Positions 1 to 6,718 of a DNA stretch of 64,000 bases are shown here, in pieces (within the stretch, counting starts at the first letter, position 1; every line of letters begins with the position of its first letter). The notes beneath the pieces are model-generated. The model saw only the letters and a program-made list of their open reading frames with translations. It had not been told where the DNA came from and did not search any database. Location: positions 1 to 64,000 of the forward strand of contig CAUQTV010000003.1 in NCBI GenBank assembly GCA_963521185.1. Reading direction: 5' to 3'. The translations under genes and the position numbers were made by a program. Source of the stretch: Enterobacter_D sp963521185 (GTDB lineage: Bacteria > Pseudomonadota > Gammaproteobacteria > Enterobacterales > Enterobacteriaceae).

Positions 1-135
1 GCCGGTGTTGCTGGCGGCTGAGTAGTCGCCGGTGTTGCTGGCGGCTGAGCGGTAGCCGGTGTTGCTGGCGGCTGACTGGTAGCCGGTGTTGCTGGCGGCT
101 GACTGGTAGCCGGTGTTGCTGGCGGCTGAGTAGTC
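1..135 (-). repeat. five 27-bp tandem coding repeats
   Basis: Five complete 27-bp units lie head to tail at 1-27, 28-54, 55-81, 82-108 and 109-135 with no spacers. On the minus strand each unit encodes nine residues of the form [Y/D][Q/R/Y]SAASNTG; only the first two codons vary. The array is in frame with the gene that starts at 492 and probably continues beyond the left window edge. Unit number is likely to vary by slippage (inference). Confidence 0.95.
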
Positions 136-492
136 GCCGATCATGATCTGCTGCTCAATTGTCTTATCAATCTTACTCCATACCCACTCAATGCCGCGCT
201 GAATAAACTGAGGAAGAGTTAACTCTGCTTTTATGGTAATGCTGGCGCTGGCAATTTTCGTGTCACCACCCTCTTCTCGGCTAGTAGTACCGAAAGAGAC
301 TGTTTCAGCAAATCGGCTATCGGCTGGTGAATAGTATCCAAATACATCAAATGGACATTCACAGGCGTGGAATCCAGAACCACAAGCCTCAACTTTACCT
401 TCGTGGTGGAAGGTCTCGCCGATGGCAAACTGGTAATCTCGGCACTGCAACTCTTTGTTAAAACCTTTGTACGTAATAGTGTTCTGAGTCAT
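1..492 (-). CDS. DUF7666-like phage protein with nonapeptide repeats (partial)
   Basis: This minus-strand frame starts at the ATG at 492 and stays open to the window edge, so the C-terminus is missing. The N-terminal ~110 residues (beginning MTQNTITYKGFNKELQCRD) form a compact domain with a Cys/His-rich stretch around residues 35-48 (ACGSGFHACECPF). This matches what I recall of the DUF7666 family found in lambdoid prophages. From about residue 118 it becomes a repeat domain of SAASNTG nonapeptides, probably an extended solenoid. It sits in the PL operon, so early or lysogenic expression is likely. Function is unknown. The family name rests on recognition; the repeat structure is seen directly. 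Confidence 0.75.
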   Translation of the reverse strand, partial: MTQNTITYKGFNKELQCRDYQFAIGETFHHEGKVEACGSGFHACECPFDVFGYYSPADSRFAETVSFGTTSREEGGDTKIASASITIKAELTLPQFIQRGIEWVWSKIDKTIEQQIMIGDYSAASNTGYQSAASNTGYQSAASNTGYRSAASNTGDYSAASNTG

Positions 493-593
493 GTGATTTC
501 CTTCGAGCGTTAACTTGCTGCACATAGTGGAAGGCGGTGGATAGCCGCCCTGATAACGGAGCACCCTCGTGAAGATGCTTTGGTATCAGCAAT

Positions 594-613
594 AAAAAAC
601 CCGCCGGAGCGGG
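594..613 (-). terminator. rho-independent terminator, leftward
   Basis: Read on the minus strand, CCCGC / TCCG loop / GCGGG is followed by six T residues. It lies directly downstream of the 614-874 gene in the leftward operon. As in lambda, early read-through would need antitermination. Confidence 0.7.
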
Positions 614-874
614 TCAGATGTCAGTAAGTTGGTAATCGCAAATCATTTCGCAACAGCTTTTGTCTTCTTCGTTTCGAGGTCGAAGATCCGTTTGCTGCGT
701 CTCTTGCTTTATCTCTCCCCAACAGACTTGAGAAACTTCATCAGGCCAGCCATCACCAGCATCACCACGGTAGTAGTCGATTGCTTCGTTGGCCGCCGCT
801 TTCGCTTCGTCTGCCGTTTTATACGTTTCAAAGCCGTTATCTGGGTCGAACATGAAAAATTTGTAGATACCCAT
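614..874 (-). CDS. small phage early protein, 86 aa
   Basis: An acidic 86-residue protein starting MGIYKFFMFDPDNGFETYKT. The ATG at 874 is preferred over an upstream alternative because a purine-rich Shine-Dalgarno (GAGAGGGTAAGG) sits just before it. The 31-codon ORF upstream ends 4 nt before this start, which suggests translational coupling. There is an alpha-helical AADEAKAAANEAIDYYRG-like region near residues 20-37, with two adjacent Cys near the C-terminus. I do not recognise a characterised family. It sits in the leftward operon of a lambdoid prophage and ends on a terminator. Confidence 0.6.
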   Translation of the reverse strand: MGIYKFFMFDPDNGFETYKTADEAKAAANEAIDYYRGDAGDGWPDEVSQVCWGEIKQETQQTDLRPRNEEDKSCCEMICDYQLTDI

Positions 875-878
875 CGCC

Positions 879-974
879 TTACCCTCTCTCGTTACCCGCT
901 GATGCGGGAGAAATGCTTTGGTGCTGGCTCCCCACAATGAAGCAGGGAAGGCCGTCGTCGCCTTGGTGAGCCAT
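879..974 (-). CDS. tiny phage ORF, 31 aa
   Basis: The ORF MAHQGDDGLPCFIVGSQHQS... begins at the ATG at 974 with a GGTGAGG Shine-Dalgarno 4 nt upstream. It ends 4 nt before the start of the 86-aa gene, the packed spacing typical of phage early operons. The frame is also open further upstream, with no better start codon visible. Function is unknown. It is too short to be sure of without conservation data. Confidence 0.35.
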   Translation of the reverse strand: MAHQGDDGLPCFIVGSQHQSISPASAGNERG

Positions 975-1022
975 TACCTCACCAACTAGCTGATAACCGT
1001 CTGCCAGCCCAAAGCACTCACC

Positions 1023-1047
1023 AAAAACCCCGACATCGCCGGGGTTT
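1023..1047 (-). terminator. intrinsic terminator, leftward
   Basis: On the minus strand CCCCG / gcgatgt / CGGGG is followed by TTTTT. It lies inside the PL operon between tiny ORFs, where a tL-type terminator subject to antitermination would be expected. Confidence 0.6.
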
Positions 1048-1217
1048 CCGAAAGCATTTGTGGTACCGATTATTTGTGAGCGTTGTGGCTTTGCCGTCGC
1101 ATAGAAGCTCCTTTGTTGCGTGGGTTGATGAATCGAAATGATTTGGTGGTGAAGGCCGGACGTTACCCCGGCGATGTGTTAAGGGTCGGACGAAACCGAA
1201 CTCCCTGGGCCACCTGC

Positions 1218-1352
1218 CTACCCAATCGTGAAATACGATGCGCTCACGTAGACGCTGTGCGTGTCACCGATTTCCCACGCCGCTTCACCCCAAAACATTC
1301 CACTGTGTGCCCCGGCATAATCCGGGGCTGATTGTTGGTTTTCAGTCGTCAC
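1218..1352 (-). CDS. possible small phage protein, 44 aa
   Basis: A GTG-initiated frame encodes 44 residues (VTTENQQSAPDYAGAHSGMF...). It begins 9 nt after the stop of the 1362-1583 frame. Composition is protein-like (aromatic-rich, balanced charge), and the position suits a PL-operon gene. The start codon and the reality of the gene are uncertain. No characterised family is recognised. Confidence 0.3.
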   Translation of the reverse strand: MTTENQQSAPDYAGAHSGMFWGEAAWEIGDTHSVYVSASYFTIG

Positions 1353-1361
1353 TGTTACCTG

Positions 1362-1583
1362 TTACATAACTCCTCCGATACGGTGCGCCGCGTCGAAAAG
1401 GGTGGCAGCGGCTAGCCATTTGCATGTTTTGCCCAATCGGGCGTGAAAGACTCTTTGATTCAGCCCAGCCCACTCAGCTTCGAATGGACTGGAATAAATC
1501 TGTTTGCGCTTCGCACCTCTCATCCCGCCAGTGTTGCCCGTTCCCACGCCTTTATCGCTCTCGCGAGGGGGTAGCCTTCTCAC
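1362..1583 (-). CDS. possible PL-operon protein, 73 aa
   Basis: A basic 73-residue frame (N-terminus RRLPPRESDKGVGTGNTGG, then MRGAKRKQIYSSPFEAEW) starts at GTG 1583, or at ATG 1523 for a 53-residue form. The frame stays open upstream to about 1640 without an ATG. It is the first sizeable frame downstream of PL, which is where lambda encodes its N antiterminator, and it is Arg/Lys-rich. No N-type motif is clear, so that role is only a positional guess. An Ash/Icd-like prophage protein is the alternative. Confidence 0.3.
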   Translation of the reverse strand: MRRLPPRESDKGVGTGNTGGMRGAKRKQIYSSPFEAEWAGLNQRVFHARLGKTCKWLAAATLFDAAHRIGGVM

Positions 1584-1742
1584 CGACCGGATCGCCGCCG
1601 GTGATACGCCGCATTTTGTGCGTTGGGGTCTAAACAGGATTACTTAGTGCTGTTCCGACTTTGCATGTTGTTAAAAAGCAGGCGACTTGCTGTCCGCCGC
1701 TGGCTAACTTCGCTCAGCTGTCGATGTCGTTTCGATGAATTG

Positions 1743-1804
1743 ATAATAGCGATGAGTATTGTTTATAGCAATACGTATTGATATTAAATAATAGCGAAAG
1801 GTAT
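1743..1804 (-). promoter_or_regulatory. PL promoter with three OL operators
   Basis: Leftward promoter PL has -35 TTGCTA (1771-1766), a 17-bp spacer and -10 TATTAT (1748-1743). Three 14-bp sites share the pattern ATAGCnannnGTAT: ATAGCGATGAGTAT (1746-1759), ATAGCAATACGTAT (1765-1778) and ATAGCGAAAGGTAT (1791-1804). The first overlaps the -10 and the second the -35. The same sequence recurs at OR. All of this is seen in sequence; repression by the adjacent CI-type repressor is inferred from lambda logic. Confidence 0.8.
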
Positions 1805-1919
1805 TAATGCATTGATAGCTAAAGGAATTTAATTTGATATTTTTTCGAATGATTGGGGTGCGGGTCGCTTTTTAACTGCGGAGGGCATTGCTGTGGTGAG
1901 AGTCTTGGCAGTGGGCAAT

Positions 1920-1945
1920 AAAAAACCCAGCGCTATGGCTGGGTT
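1920..1945 (-). terminator. terminator after the lipoprotein gene
   Basis: Minus-strand hairpin AACCCAGC / catagc / GCTGGGTT is followed by a T-run. It lies 18 bp past the lipoprotein stop, ending the cI-lipoprotein transcript before PL. Confidence 0.8.
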
Positions 1946-1962
1946 GTTCATGACAGGGAGGG

Positions 1963-2448
1963 TTACCTGGTAACCATCACTGTATTATTTTGGCCTGCTT
2001 TTACTGATGCTGCAGACATCAGCGCGCCGCCTTCAGTCACCAGTCCGTACGTGGATGGGCGCATCCAGGTAACGGTGGTCTGAACGTAATATTCGCCAGG
2101 GGCAATGTTATCGAACTCAAACTTACCCTGGGCATCAGCAATAGTGACTTTCTCATACTTTGCAGCGCGCATATCTTCTTTGTCGCAACGGGTGAGCCCC
2201 ATGCATGTAGCGAACTGGAAGTCGGTATAAGAGGTTTTTGGCATCAGGGTAACCTGACTACCGGCTGCTACTTTAACGTCTCCGCCCATTGTTTTTAGGA
2301 AGGCCTGTCCAGTCAGCTTTTCTGATCCTTCAAGTTTCACTTTGTCATACTCGGCCTGAGGGAACGCTGGGAGGTTAACTGGTTTAGGTATGGACATACA
2401 TCCAGATAGAAGTGCAGCTGCTGTTGCTGCAATAAAGTACTTTTTCAT
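1963..2448 (-). CDS. prophage lipoprotein downstream of cI
   Basis: A 161-residue protein with a classic lipoprotein signal: MKKYFIAATAAALLSGC, lipobox LLSG|C with the acylated Cys at residue 17. The following Met-Ser gives no Asp at +2, so outer-membrane sorting is likely. The middle region has two Cys (around C83 and C88, CMGLTRC). The C-terminal half reads as a small beta-rich domain (GKFEFDNIAPGEYYVQTTVTW resembles a carboxypeptidase-regulatory/transthyretin-like strand pattern). A good Shine-Dalgarno (AAGGA) precedes the ATG. It lies 36 bp after cI, followed by its own terminator, so it is probably co-transcribed with the repressor in the lysogen. A role in superinfection exclusion or other lysogenic conversion is inferred from position only. 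Confidence 0.75.
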   Translation of the reverse strand: MKKYFIAATAAALLSGCMSIPKPVNLPAFPQAEYDKVKLEGSEKLTGQAFLKTMGGDVKVAAGSQVTLMPKTSYTDFQFATCMGLTRCDKEDMRAAKYEKVTIADAQGKFEFDNIAPGEYYVQTTVTWMRPSTYGLVTEGGALMSAASVKAGQNNTVMVTR

Positions 2449-2484
2449 GATAATCCTTGCTGTGAAAAGCCGTGAGGCTAAATA

Positions 2485-3189
2485 TTAACCGTGTTTTCTG
2501 TATGTCTGAGGCATGCTGCCAATCACTTTGCCGAATACGAGGATTCTGTTCATCTCTTCTTTTTCGATCGGCTCCCAGGGGCGATAGGTCTGGTTGTCGG
2601 ATATTACCAGCAACTTGTCTTTCATCTTCTGCAGGCGTTTGACATGGGATGTTTCGTCATAGATAAAAGCGTATATGCCATCACCGTCGAATTGCTGAAC
2701 GCTGATATCCACAAACAGTAAGTCTCCTGGCTCAATGGTCCCGGCCATGCTGTCGCCGCGAACATTTATGATTCTTATCTGCTCAGCCTTCCTGCCATTA
2801 AACATACGGCGAGCTTCTTCGACTGAATATTCCACGGATCTAAGCACCTCTACAAACTCGCTGTTGATGGCTCCAGGCCCAGCGCTTACGTAGAAGTCTA
2901 GCGCCTCAATACGAAAGGTGTCAGTAGGGGCCAGATCTGTTTTTGGCTGCGAAATTGCGGGCATTTGACCATCGACACGCATTGGGCCAACTCCGGTTGA
3001 AAGCCACTCAGTGCGAACGCCAAGTGCATTTGCGATCTCAACGATTTTAGTTGAACCCCGGGCATTGCCACTGGTCAGCCTCCAGATAGTGGGCTGAGCA
3101 ACGCCAGATGCCTTAGCCAAAGCACCCTGAGACATGCCAGATAGTTCCATTGCCTGATTCAGGCGTTCTGCAAGAGTTTCTTTTTTCAT
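2485..3189 (-). CDS. CI-type prophage repressor, HTH plus S24 peptidase
   Basis: A 234-residue LexA/CI-class repressor. An N-terminal HTH (about residues 5-63, GALAKASGVAQPTIWRLTSG) binds operators. The C-terminal S24 domain has the catalytic Ser147 (RGDSMAG) and Lys184 (SHVKRLQ), with a candidate Ala103-Gly104 autocleavage site (FYVSAGPGA), so RecA-stimulated self-cleavage on SOS induction is expected. The start at 3189 is chosen because PRM (-35 TTGACC at 3225-3220, 17-bp spacer, -10 TAAATT at 3202-3197) would initiate almost at this ATG. That gives a leaderless mRNA, as for lambda cI. An in-frame start at 3225 would lie inside PRM. It is divergent from the Cro-like gene, with operators between. 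Confidence 0.93.
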   Translation of the reverse strand: MKKETLAERLNQAMELSGMSQGALAKASGVAQPTIWRLTSGNARGSTKIVEIANALGVRTEWLSTGVGPMRVDGQMPAISQPKTDLAPTDTFRIEALDFYVSAGPGAINSEFVEVLRSVEYSVEEARRMFNGRKAEQIRIINVRGDSMAGTIEPGDLLFVDISVQQFDGDGIYAFIYDETSHVKRLQKMKDKLLVISDNQTYRPWEPIEKEEMNRILVFGKVIGSMPQTYRKHG

Positions 3190-3195
3190 AAGTTT

Positions 3196-3294
3196 AAATT
3201 TATACGCTTGCGTATTGATGGTCAAAACACGTTTAGCTATTGCCTAAATCAATACGCATTGCTATTATCAATTCACACCAATACTCATAGGAAT
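3196..3294. promoter_or_regulatory. OR region with PRM and PR promoters
   Basis: Three operator sites match the OL consensus: ATACGCTTGCGTAT (3202-3215, a perfect palindrome), ATACGCATTGCTAT (3252-3265) and ATACTCATAGGAAT (3281-3294). PR reads rightward with -35 TTGCCT (3240-3245), a 17-bp spacer and -10 TATTAT (3263-3268); the middle site lies across its spacer and -10. PRM reads leftward with -35 TTGACC (3225-3220) and -10 TAAATT (3202-3197); the palindromic site fills its spacer, which is an OR3-like position for autorepression. The third site reaches the cro ribosome-binding region. Confidence 0.8.
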
Positions 3295-3300
3295 TGGAGC

Positions 3301-3528
3301 ATGACGAACAAAACCATCCAGCGCGCCATTGATATCGCTGGTAGCCAGAAGAAATTAGCCGACCTCTGCGGTGTTGCGCAGCCGACGGTATGGCGCTGGT
3401 TGCACGGTGGCGGCATTGATGCCCGCTACGTAATGAAGATTGTTAGTGCAACCAACGGCAAGCTCAAACCAGCAGATATTCGCCCAGATCTCGCCCAGCT
3501 GCTTGGGGCGAATAATACAGCCGCCTGA
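3301..3528 (+). CDS. Cro-like regulator of the YdaS family
   Basis: A 75-residue single-domain HTH protein (MTNKTIQRAIDIAGSQKKLA, then GVAQPTVWRWLHGG as the recognition region). The start at 3301 has a GGAATTGGAG Shine-Dalgarno; the longer frame from 3208 would begin upstream of PR and inside OR. It is the first gene from PR, opposite the CI repressor, which is the Cro position. Its sequence type is that of YdaS, shown in other prophages to be a Cro-like repressor encoded next to YdaT. It probably binds the six 14-bp sites and lowers PRM and PR activity (inference). Confidence 0.85.
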   Translation: MTNKTIQRAIDIAGSQKKLADLCGVAQPTVWRWLHGGGIDARYVMKIVSATNGKLKPADIRPDLAQLLGANNTAA

Positions 3529-3558
3529 CCGGCGGCCCCACCCACGAAAGGGAAAGCA

Positions 3559-4104
3559 ATGCATTCACTTGCGTACCAACAAAATACCAAATTATCGGTG
3601 ACGCCGATGATTTACCAGAATCGCCGGGAAGCTGATTCCACGGCCTTAAACATCGATGGGATCCGCGCAGCTGTTCGCGCCTGGGCAGCTGATTGCCGCA
3701 GCCGTGAATTTGTCGCAGCGCTGATTGTGGAGGAGTGGCGCGCTACCGGCGGCACCGGGCTTGATATCCCGACTGACTCGCACCGCCAGATGCAGAAGGT
3801 GTTTCGCTGGATTGATGGCGATACCGAATACGCCGCCAACAACATTCGCCAAATAGCGCCAGCAATCATGGCCGTTTTGCCGCTGGAGTACCGCAACCGC
3901 CTGGCCCCGCAGAACGACACGATGTCGCTGATCGCTACTGCGATGAAAGAGTGTGCCGAAGCTAAACAGGCTGTCCTGCTGGACGCTCCTGAGCATCAGA
4001 AGCTGAAAGAGGTAAGCGAGGGTATAGCTTCGCTGTTCCGCCTCATGCCGGAGCAGGTAGGCCCTCTGATGACGATGGTGACGTCGATGCTGGGGGTTAT
4101 GTGA
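3559..4104 (+). CDS. YdaT-like phage regulator (CII position)
   Basis: A 181-residue protein. Residues about 76-117 (HRQMQKVFRWIDGDT... APAIMAVLPLEYRNRL) match the core pattern of YdaT from the Rac prophage (K-x-FRWxD followed by PAI-x-xxP). YdaT proteins are tetrameric DNA-binding regulators with a CII-like role and are toxic when overexpressed. It follows the YdaS/Cro-like gene by 30 bp and precedes replication genes, exactly the cII slot. The ATG at 3559 has an AAGGGAAAG Shine-Dalgarno; an internal Met at 3607 is a weaker alternative. Confidence 0.75.
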   Translation: MHSLAYQQNTKLSVTPMIYQNRREADSTALNIDGIRAAVRAWAADCRSREFVAALIVEEWRATGGTGLDIPTDSHRQMQKVFRWIDGDTEYAANNIRQIAPAIMAVLPLEYRNRLAPQNDTMSLIATAMKECAEAKQAVLLDAPEHQKLKEVSEGIASLFRLMPEQVGPLMTMVTSMLGVM

Positions 4105-4123
4105 GAGGCACCAGAAAAGAAAA

Positions 4124-4152
4124 AGCCCTTGAAGCGGTCACTTCAAAGGCCT
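4124..4152 (+). terminator. hairpin between ydaT-like and O-like genes
   Basis: GCCCTTGAAG / cggtca / CTTCAAAGGC forms a long, slightly imperfect stem just after the YdaT-like stop. There is no strong T-run, so it may be a tR-type attenuator rather than a full terminator. Confidence 0.4.
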
Positions 4153-4189
4153 TCCAAACACTGTGTTACGCCAAGTAACGGGAGTAAGT

Positions 4190-5059
4190 ATGTCAAACAC
4201 CGCAGAAATTCTCAACTTTCCCGCTGTAGTTTCGGGAATACAGGAGCAACGCGTGGCCGATACAGACGATGGGTACACCCGTCTGGCAAACGAGTTGTAT
4301 GAGGAGCTTATCGGCGCGAACCTGACCAAAAATCAGGCCAAGGTAGCTCATGCTGTTTGCCGCAAAACCTATGGGTTCAACAAGAAGATGGACCGCATAG
4401 CAGACTCACAACTTTCTGAGCTGACCAGACTACCTCGCCAGAAGGTTAACACTGCCAAAAACGAACTCATTGCGATGAATGTTTTAGTGTCCGACGGCAT
4501 GCTGATCGGGCCTAACAAAAACCTGAGTGAGTGGGTAATTCCGGGCACTAAGCCTGCGCCAAAATGTCACCATAGTAGTGACTGTCACCATAATAGTGAC
4601 AGTGTCCCTACGGTGGTGACAAAAAGTGTCACCAAAACAGTGACAACCCTGTCACCAAAATGGGGACACACAAAAGACACTATTACAAAAGACAATAAAG
4701 ACAATATTAATAAACCCCCTAAATCCCCCAAATCGACTTCGTTCGATCCGGCTGGTGTTGAGCTTCCTGAATGGCTGTCAGTTTCAGTCTGGAAGTCATG
4801 GGTGGATTATCGCCGTGACCTGAAGAAACCGATCAAGTCTCAGCAAACTGTTACCCAGGCAATTAACCTGCTGGAGCGTTGCAAGTGCAGCGGTTACCAG
4901 CCTGAAGAAATCATCAACCAGAGCATCGCGAATGGCTGGCAGGGATTGTTTGAGCCGAAGGGCGCCAAGCAAACTGCACGAGTCCAGCATCGTGTAGCTG
5001 AGAACTTTGCTGGCAAGGACTATGGCCAGACAGAAATTCCAGCCTGGGCGAGGGACTGA
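4190..5059 (+). CDS. O-like phage replication initiator
   Basis: A 289-residue replication protein. The N-terminal ~110 residues are a winged-helix initiator domain of the phage O type (YTRLANELYEELIGANLTK, QAKVAHAVCRKTYGFNKKMD, LSELTRLPRQKV). A low-complexity linker (about residues 120-180) is encoded by the iteron array described separately. The C-terminal part (LPEWLSVSVWKSWVDYR... GWQGLF) resembles the loader-interacting domain of such initiators. The start at 4190 has a GGGAGTAAG Shine-Dalgarno; the frame from 4163 lacks one. It recruits the downstream DnaC-like loader to the origin inside this gene (known of lambda O; inferred here). Confidence 0.9.
   Translation: MSNTAEILNFPAVVSGIQEQRVADTDDGYTRLANELYEELIGANLTKNQAKVAHAVCRKTYGFNKKMDRIADSQLSELTRLPRQKVNTAKNELIAMNVLVSDGMLIGPNKNLSEWVIPGTKPAPKCHHSSDCHHNSDSVPTVVTKSVTKTVTTLSPKWGHTKDTITKDNKDNINKPPKSPKSTSFDPAGVELPEWLSVSVWKSWVDYRRDLKKPIKSQQTVTQAINLLERCKCSGYQPEEIINQSIANGWQGLFEPKGAKQTARVQHRVAENFAGKDYGQTEIPAWARD
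4566..4730 (+). other. phage replication origin with five iterons
   Basis: Five 17-bp imperfect palindromes of the form GTCACC(N5)AGTGAC lie inside the O-like gene at 4566-4582, 4584-4600, 4604-4620, 4628-4644 and 4651-4667. The second is GTCACCATAATAGTGAC. An A/T-rich, purine-biased stretch follows at 4670-4730. This is the lambda ori layout: O-binding iterons followed by an AT-rich unwinding region. Iterons 3 and 5 are the most diverged. Confidence 0.88.
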
Positions 5060-5061
5060 TC

Positions 5062-5916
5062 ATGACGCTGGATGAAAAAATCAATCAACTTGAAAAGCGC
5101 ATTGCCGAGCTGAGCCAGCCGCCTGTTCAGCTTGAAGATATCGAGCTTTCCATCAGCACCGAGAGCTGCGAGAAGCATGGCCCGTTTGAGTGCAGAACCA
5201 GGCATTTCCTGAACTCAGTCGTAAAGATTCCACCGCGTCCAAGTTGCTGCCCTGAATGCCTGAAGGAGGAACTAATCCGCCTGCAGGAAGAAAGAATTAG
5301 CATCAACGAAGCTGCTCGCAAAAGAAACATCGAGCGCCTACTGGATGGCCTGAGCATCCCGGCCCGTTTCGAATCCTGCTCACTGGATAACTACGAGCCG
5401 GTGAATGACGATGCGAAGCGCGCGCTGAAAGTCTGTCAGGCATACGCCAGCCGCTGGCCTGAGCGTTTGCAGAAGGGTGGCGGCCTGGTGATGTGCGGCA
5501 AGCCTGGAACCGGCAAGAACCACCTCGCATTGGCTATCGCCCGGCATGCAATCACCGAGCATCAAAGCTCAGCTGTGTTCACCACCGCGCTGAAAATTGC
5601 CAGGGAGTACAAGTCAACCTGGTCGAAGGGGTCAAGCCGTACTGAAGACGAAGTGATCCGTTACTTCACGAAGCCCGACCTGCTGATTATCGACGAGGTC
5701 GGCGTGCAGTTCGGAAGCGACGCCGAGAAGTTGATCATGTTCGAAATCATCAACACCCGTTATGAGCGGATGAAGCCAACCATCCTGATCAGCAACCAGA
5801 CCCGGGAAGAACTGGCTGCATTCATCAGCGAACGCGTTCTTGATCGCATGAGCGATGGAGGCGGGTGCACTCTGTCATTCACGTGGGATTCTTACCGTTC
5901 TAAGGGGGCAGCATGA
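5062..5916 (+). CDS. DnaC-like AAA+ helicase loader
   Basis: A 284-residue ATPase. The Walker A motif GKPGTGKN is near residues 145-152 and Walker B LLIIDEVG near 207-214. An N-terminal coiled coil (residues 1-20) is followed by a Cys cluster (CEKHGPFEC, CCPEC) that probably binds zinc. This architecture is the DnaC-type replicative helicase loader that replaces lambda P in many lambdoid phages. It starts just after the O-like stop and overlaps the next gene by 4 nt (ATGA). Confidence 0.92.
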   Translation: MTLDEKINQLEKRIAELSQPPVQLEDIELSISTESCEKHGPFECRTRHFLNSVVKIPPRPSCCPECLKEELIRLQEERISINEAARKRNIERLLDGLSIPARFESCSLDNYEPVNDDAKRALKVCQAYASRWPERLQKGGGLVMCGKPGTGKNHLALAIARHAITEHQSSAVFTTALKIAREYKSTWSKGSSRTEDEVIRYFTKPDLLIIDEVGVQFGSDAEKLIMFEIINTRYERMKPTILISNQTREELAAFISERVLDRMSDGGGCTLSFTWDSYRSKGAA

Positions 5917-6491
5917 TGGACAGCTTAAAGCAACGCATCGTTGATTACGTGGCCGCTAACCAGCCTGTTAAGCGCGCTGACCTCATCGTGGTGATTGGCA
6001 TCAGTGGTAAGGGACTGGACCGTGAAATCGCTGCACTGCGTGGCATGGGTATGATTTTCAGCATGGCTGGCTTCGGCTACTTCACCAGTGAAGCTGACTA
6101 CCAGGAATGGCGAAAAGGTGCTGGTGCTCTCCACCTGAAGAACCGGGCGTTGAATGGCGCACTCAGCAGTGCAGCAGCACGAAGAGTGAGCGATGAGAGT
6201 TATCAGGCGCGGATCGTGTCCGTGCTGAGTGATGGCAGCAAACTGGGAGCAACTCAAATTGCTGAGGCCATGGGTGCCAGTTACCGGAGCATCTCCAGCG
6301 TTATTTCGGTGATGGTCAACTCCGGTGAGCTGAAGTTTGAAGGCCAGAAAGGCCACCGCGTTTATTCGCTGGCGCAGACAAAAAAGAAAGCAGGCCGCCG
6401 TGCTGAGTCGGTGAACGTGATCTGCCAGGAGTGCCGCAACAGCGCGGCGATGAGAAGGGTATTGATGGTTTGGGGGAGGGTAGGGGTATGA
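5913..6491 (+). CDS. phage winged-helix protein
   Basis: A 192-residue protein that seems to carry two winged-helix-like units: residues 1-65 (LKQRIVDYVAANQPVKRADL to FGYFTSEADY) and about 95-150 (ARIVSVLSDGSKLGATQIAE to KGHRVYSLA). The C-terminus is basic with a CxxC (ICQEC). The start overlaps the DnaC-like stop by 4 nt and the stop overlaps the next start, so it is co-translated in the early operon. It probably binds nucleic acid. No characterised homologue is recalled. Confidence 0.7.
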   Translation: MMDSLKQRIVDYVAANQPVKRADLIVVIGISGKGLDREIAALRGMGMIFSMAGFGYFTSEADYQEWRKGAGALHLKNRALNGALSSAAARRVSDESYQARIVSVLSDGSKLGATQIAEAMGASYRSISSVISVMVNSGELKFEGQKGHRVYSLAQTKKKAGRRAESVNVICQECRNSAAMRRVLMVWGRVGV

Positions 6492-6718
6492 AACTGAAAA
6501 TGCACACGCCGGACGGATCGGTGATTGTCGAAAGTAACCTGGTAACGCAGTTCTACCCTGATTTCGAAAGCGGCGGCGAGCTGACCACCATCGAAACGGT
6601 ATGGGCCACAGGAGAAACTTTCTCGGTGAAAGTAAAGCACTCGTTTATGCAGGTGACTTGCGCACTGGCAACAGCCTGGAGCGTTGACGAAAAGAAAGCA
6701 GAAGGAGCCGCCCAATGA
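6488..6718 (+). CDS. small phage early protein, 76 aa
   Basis: The 76-residue MKLKMHTPDGSVIVESNLVT... begins at ATG 6488, which overlaps the previous stop and has a GGGGGAGGG Shine-Dalgarno. It is predicted to be a beta-rich small protein. Function is unknown. It belongs to the early right operon. Confidence 0.6.
   Translation: MKLKMHTPDGSVIVESNLVTQFYPDFESGGELTTIETVWATGETFSVKVKHSFMQVTCALATAWSVDEKKAEGAAQ

Noticed and set aside
1..135. Regular tandem repeats that could be taken for a CRISPR array
   Set aside because: Units of 27 bp follow each other without spacers and are in frame in a protein-coding gene; no cas genes are present.
1083..1331. Plus-strand 82-codon frame in the PL operon
   Set aside because: It lies antisense to the leftward operon, lacks a Shine-Dalgarno and has no protein-like features.
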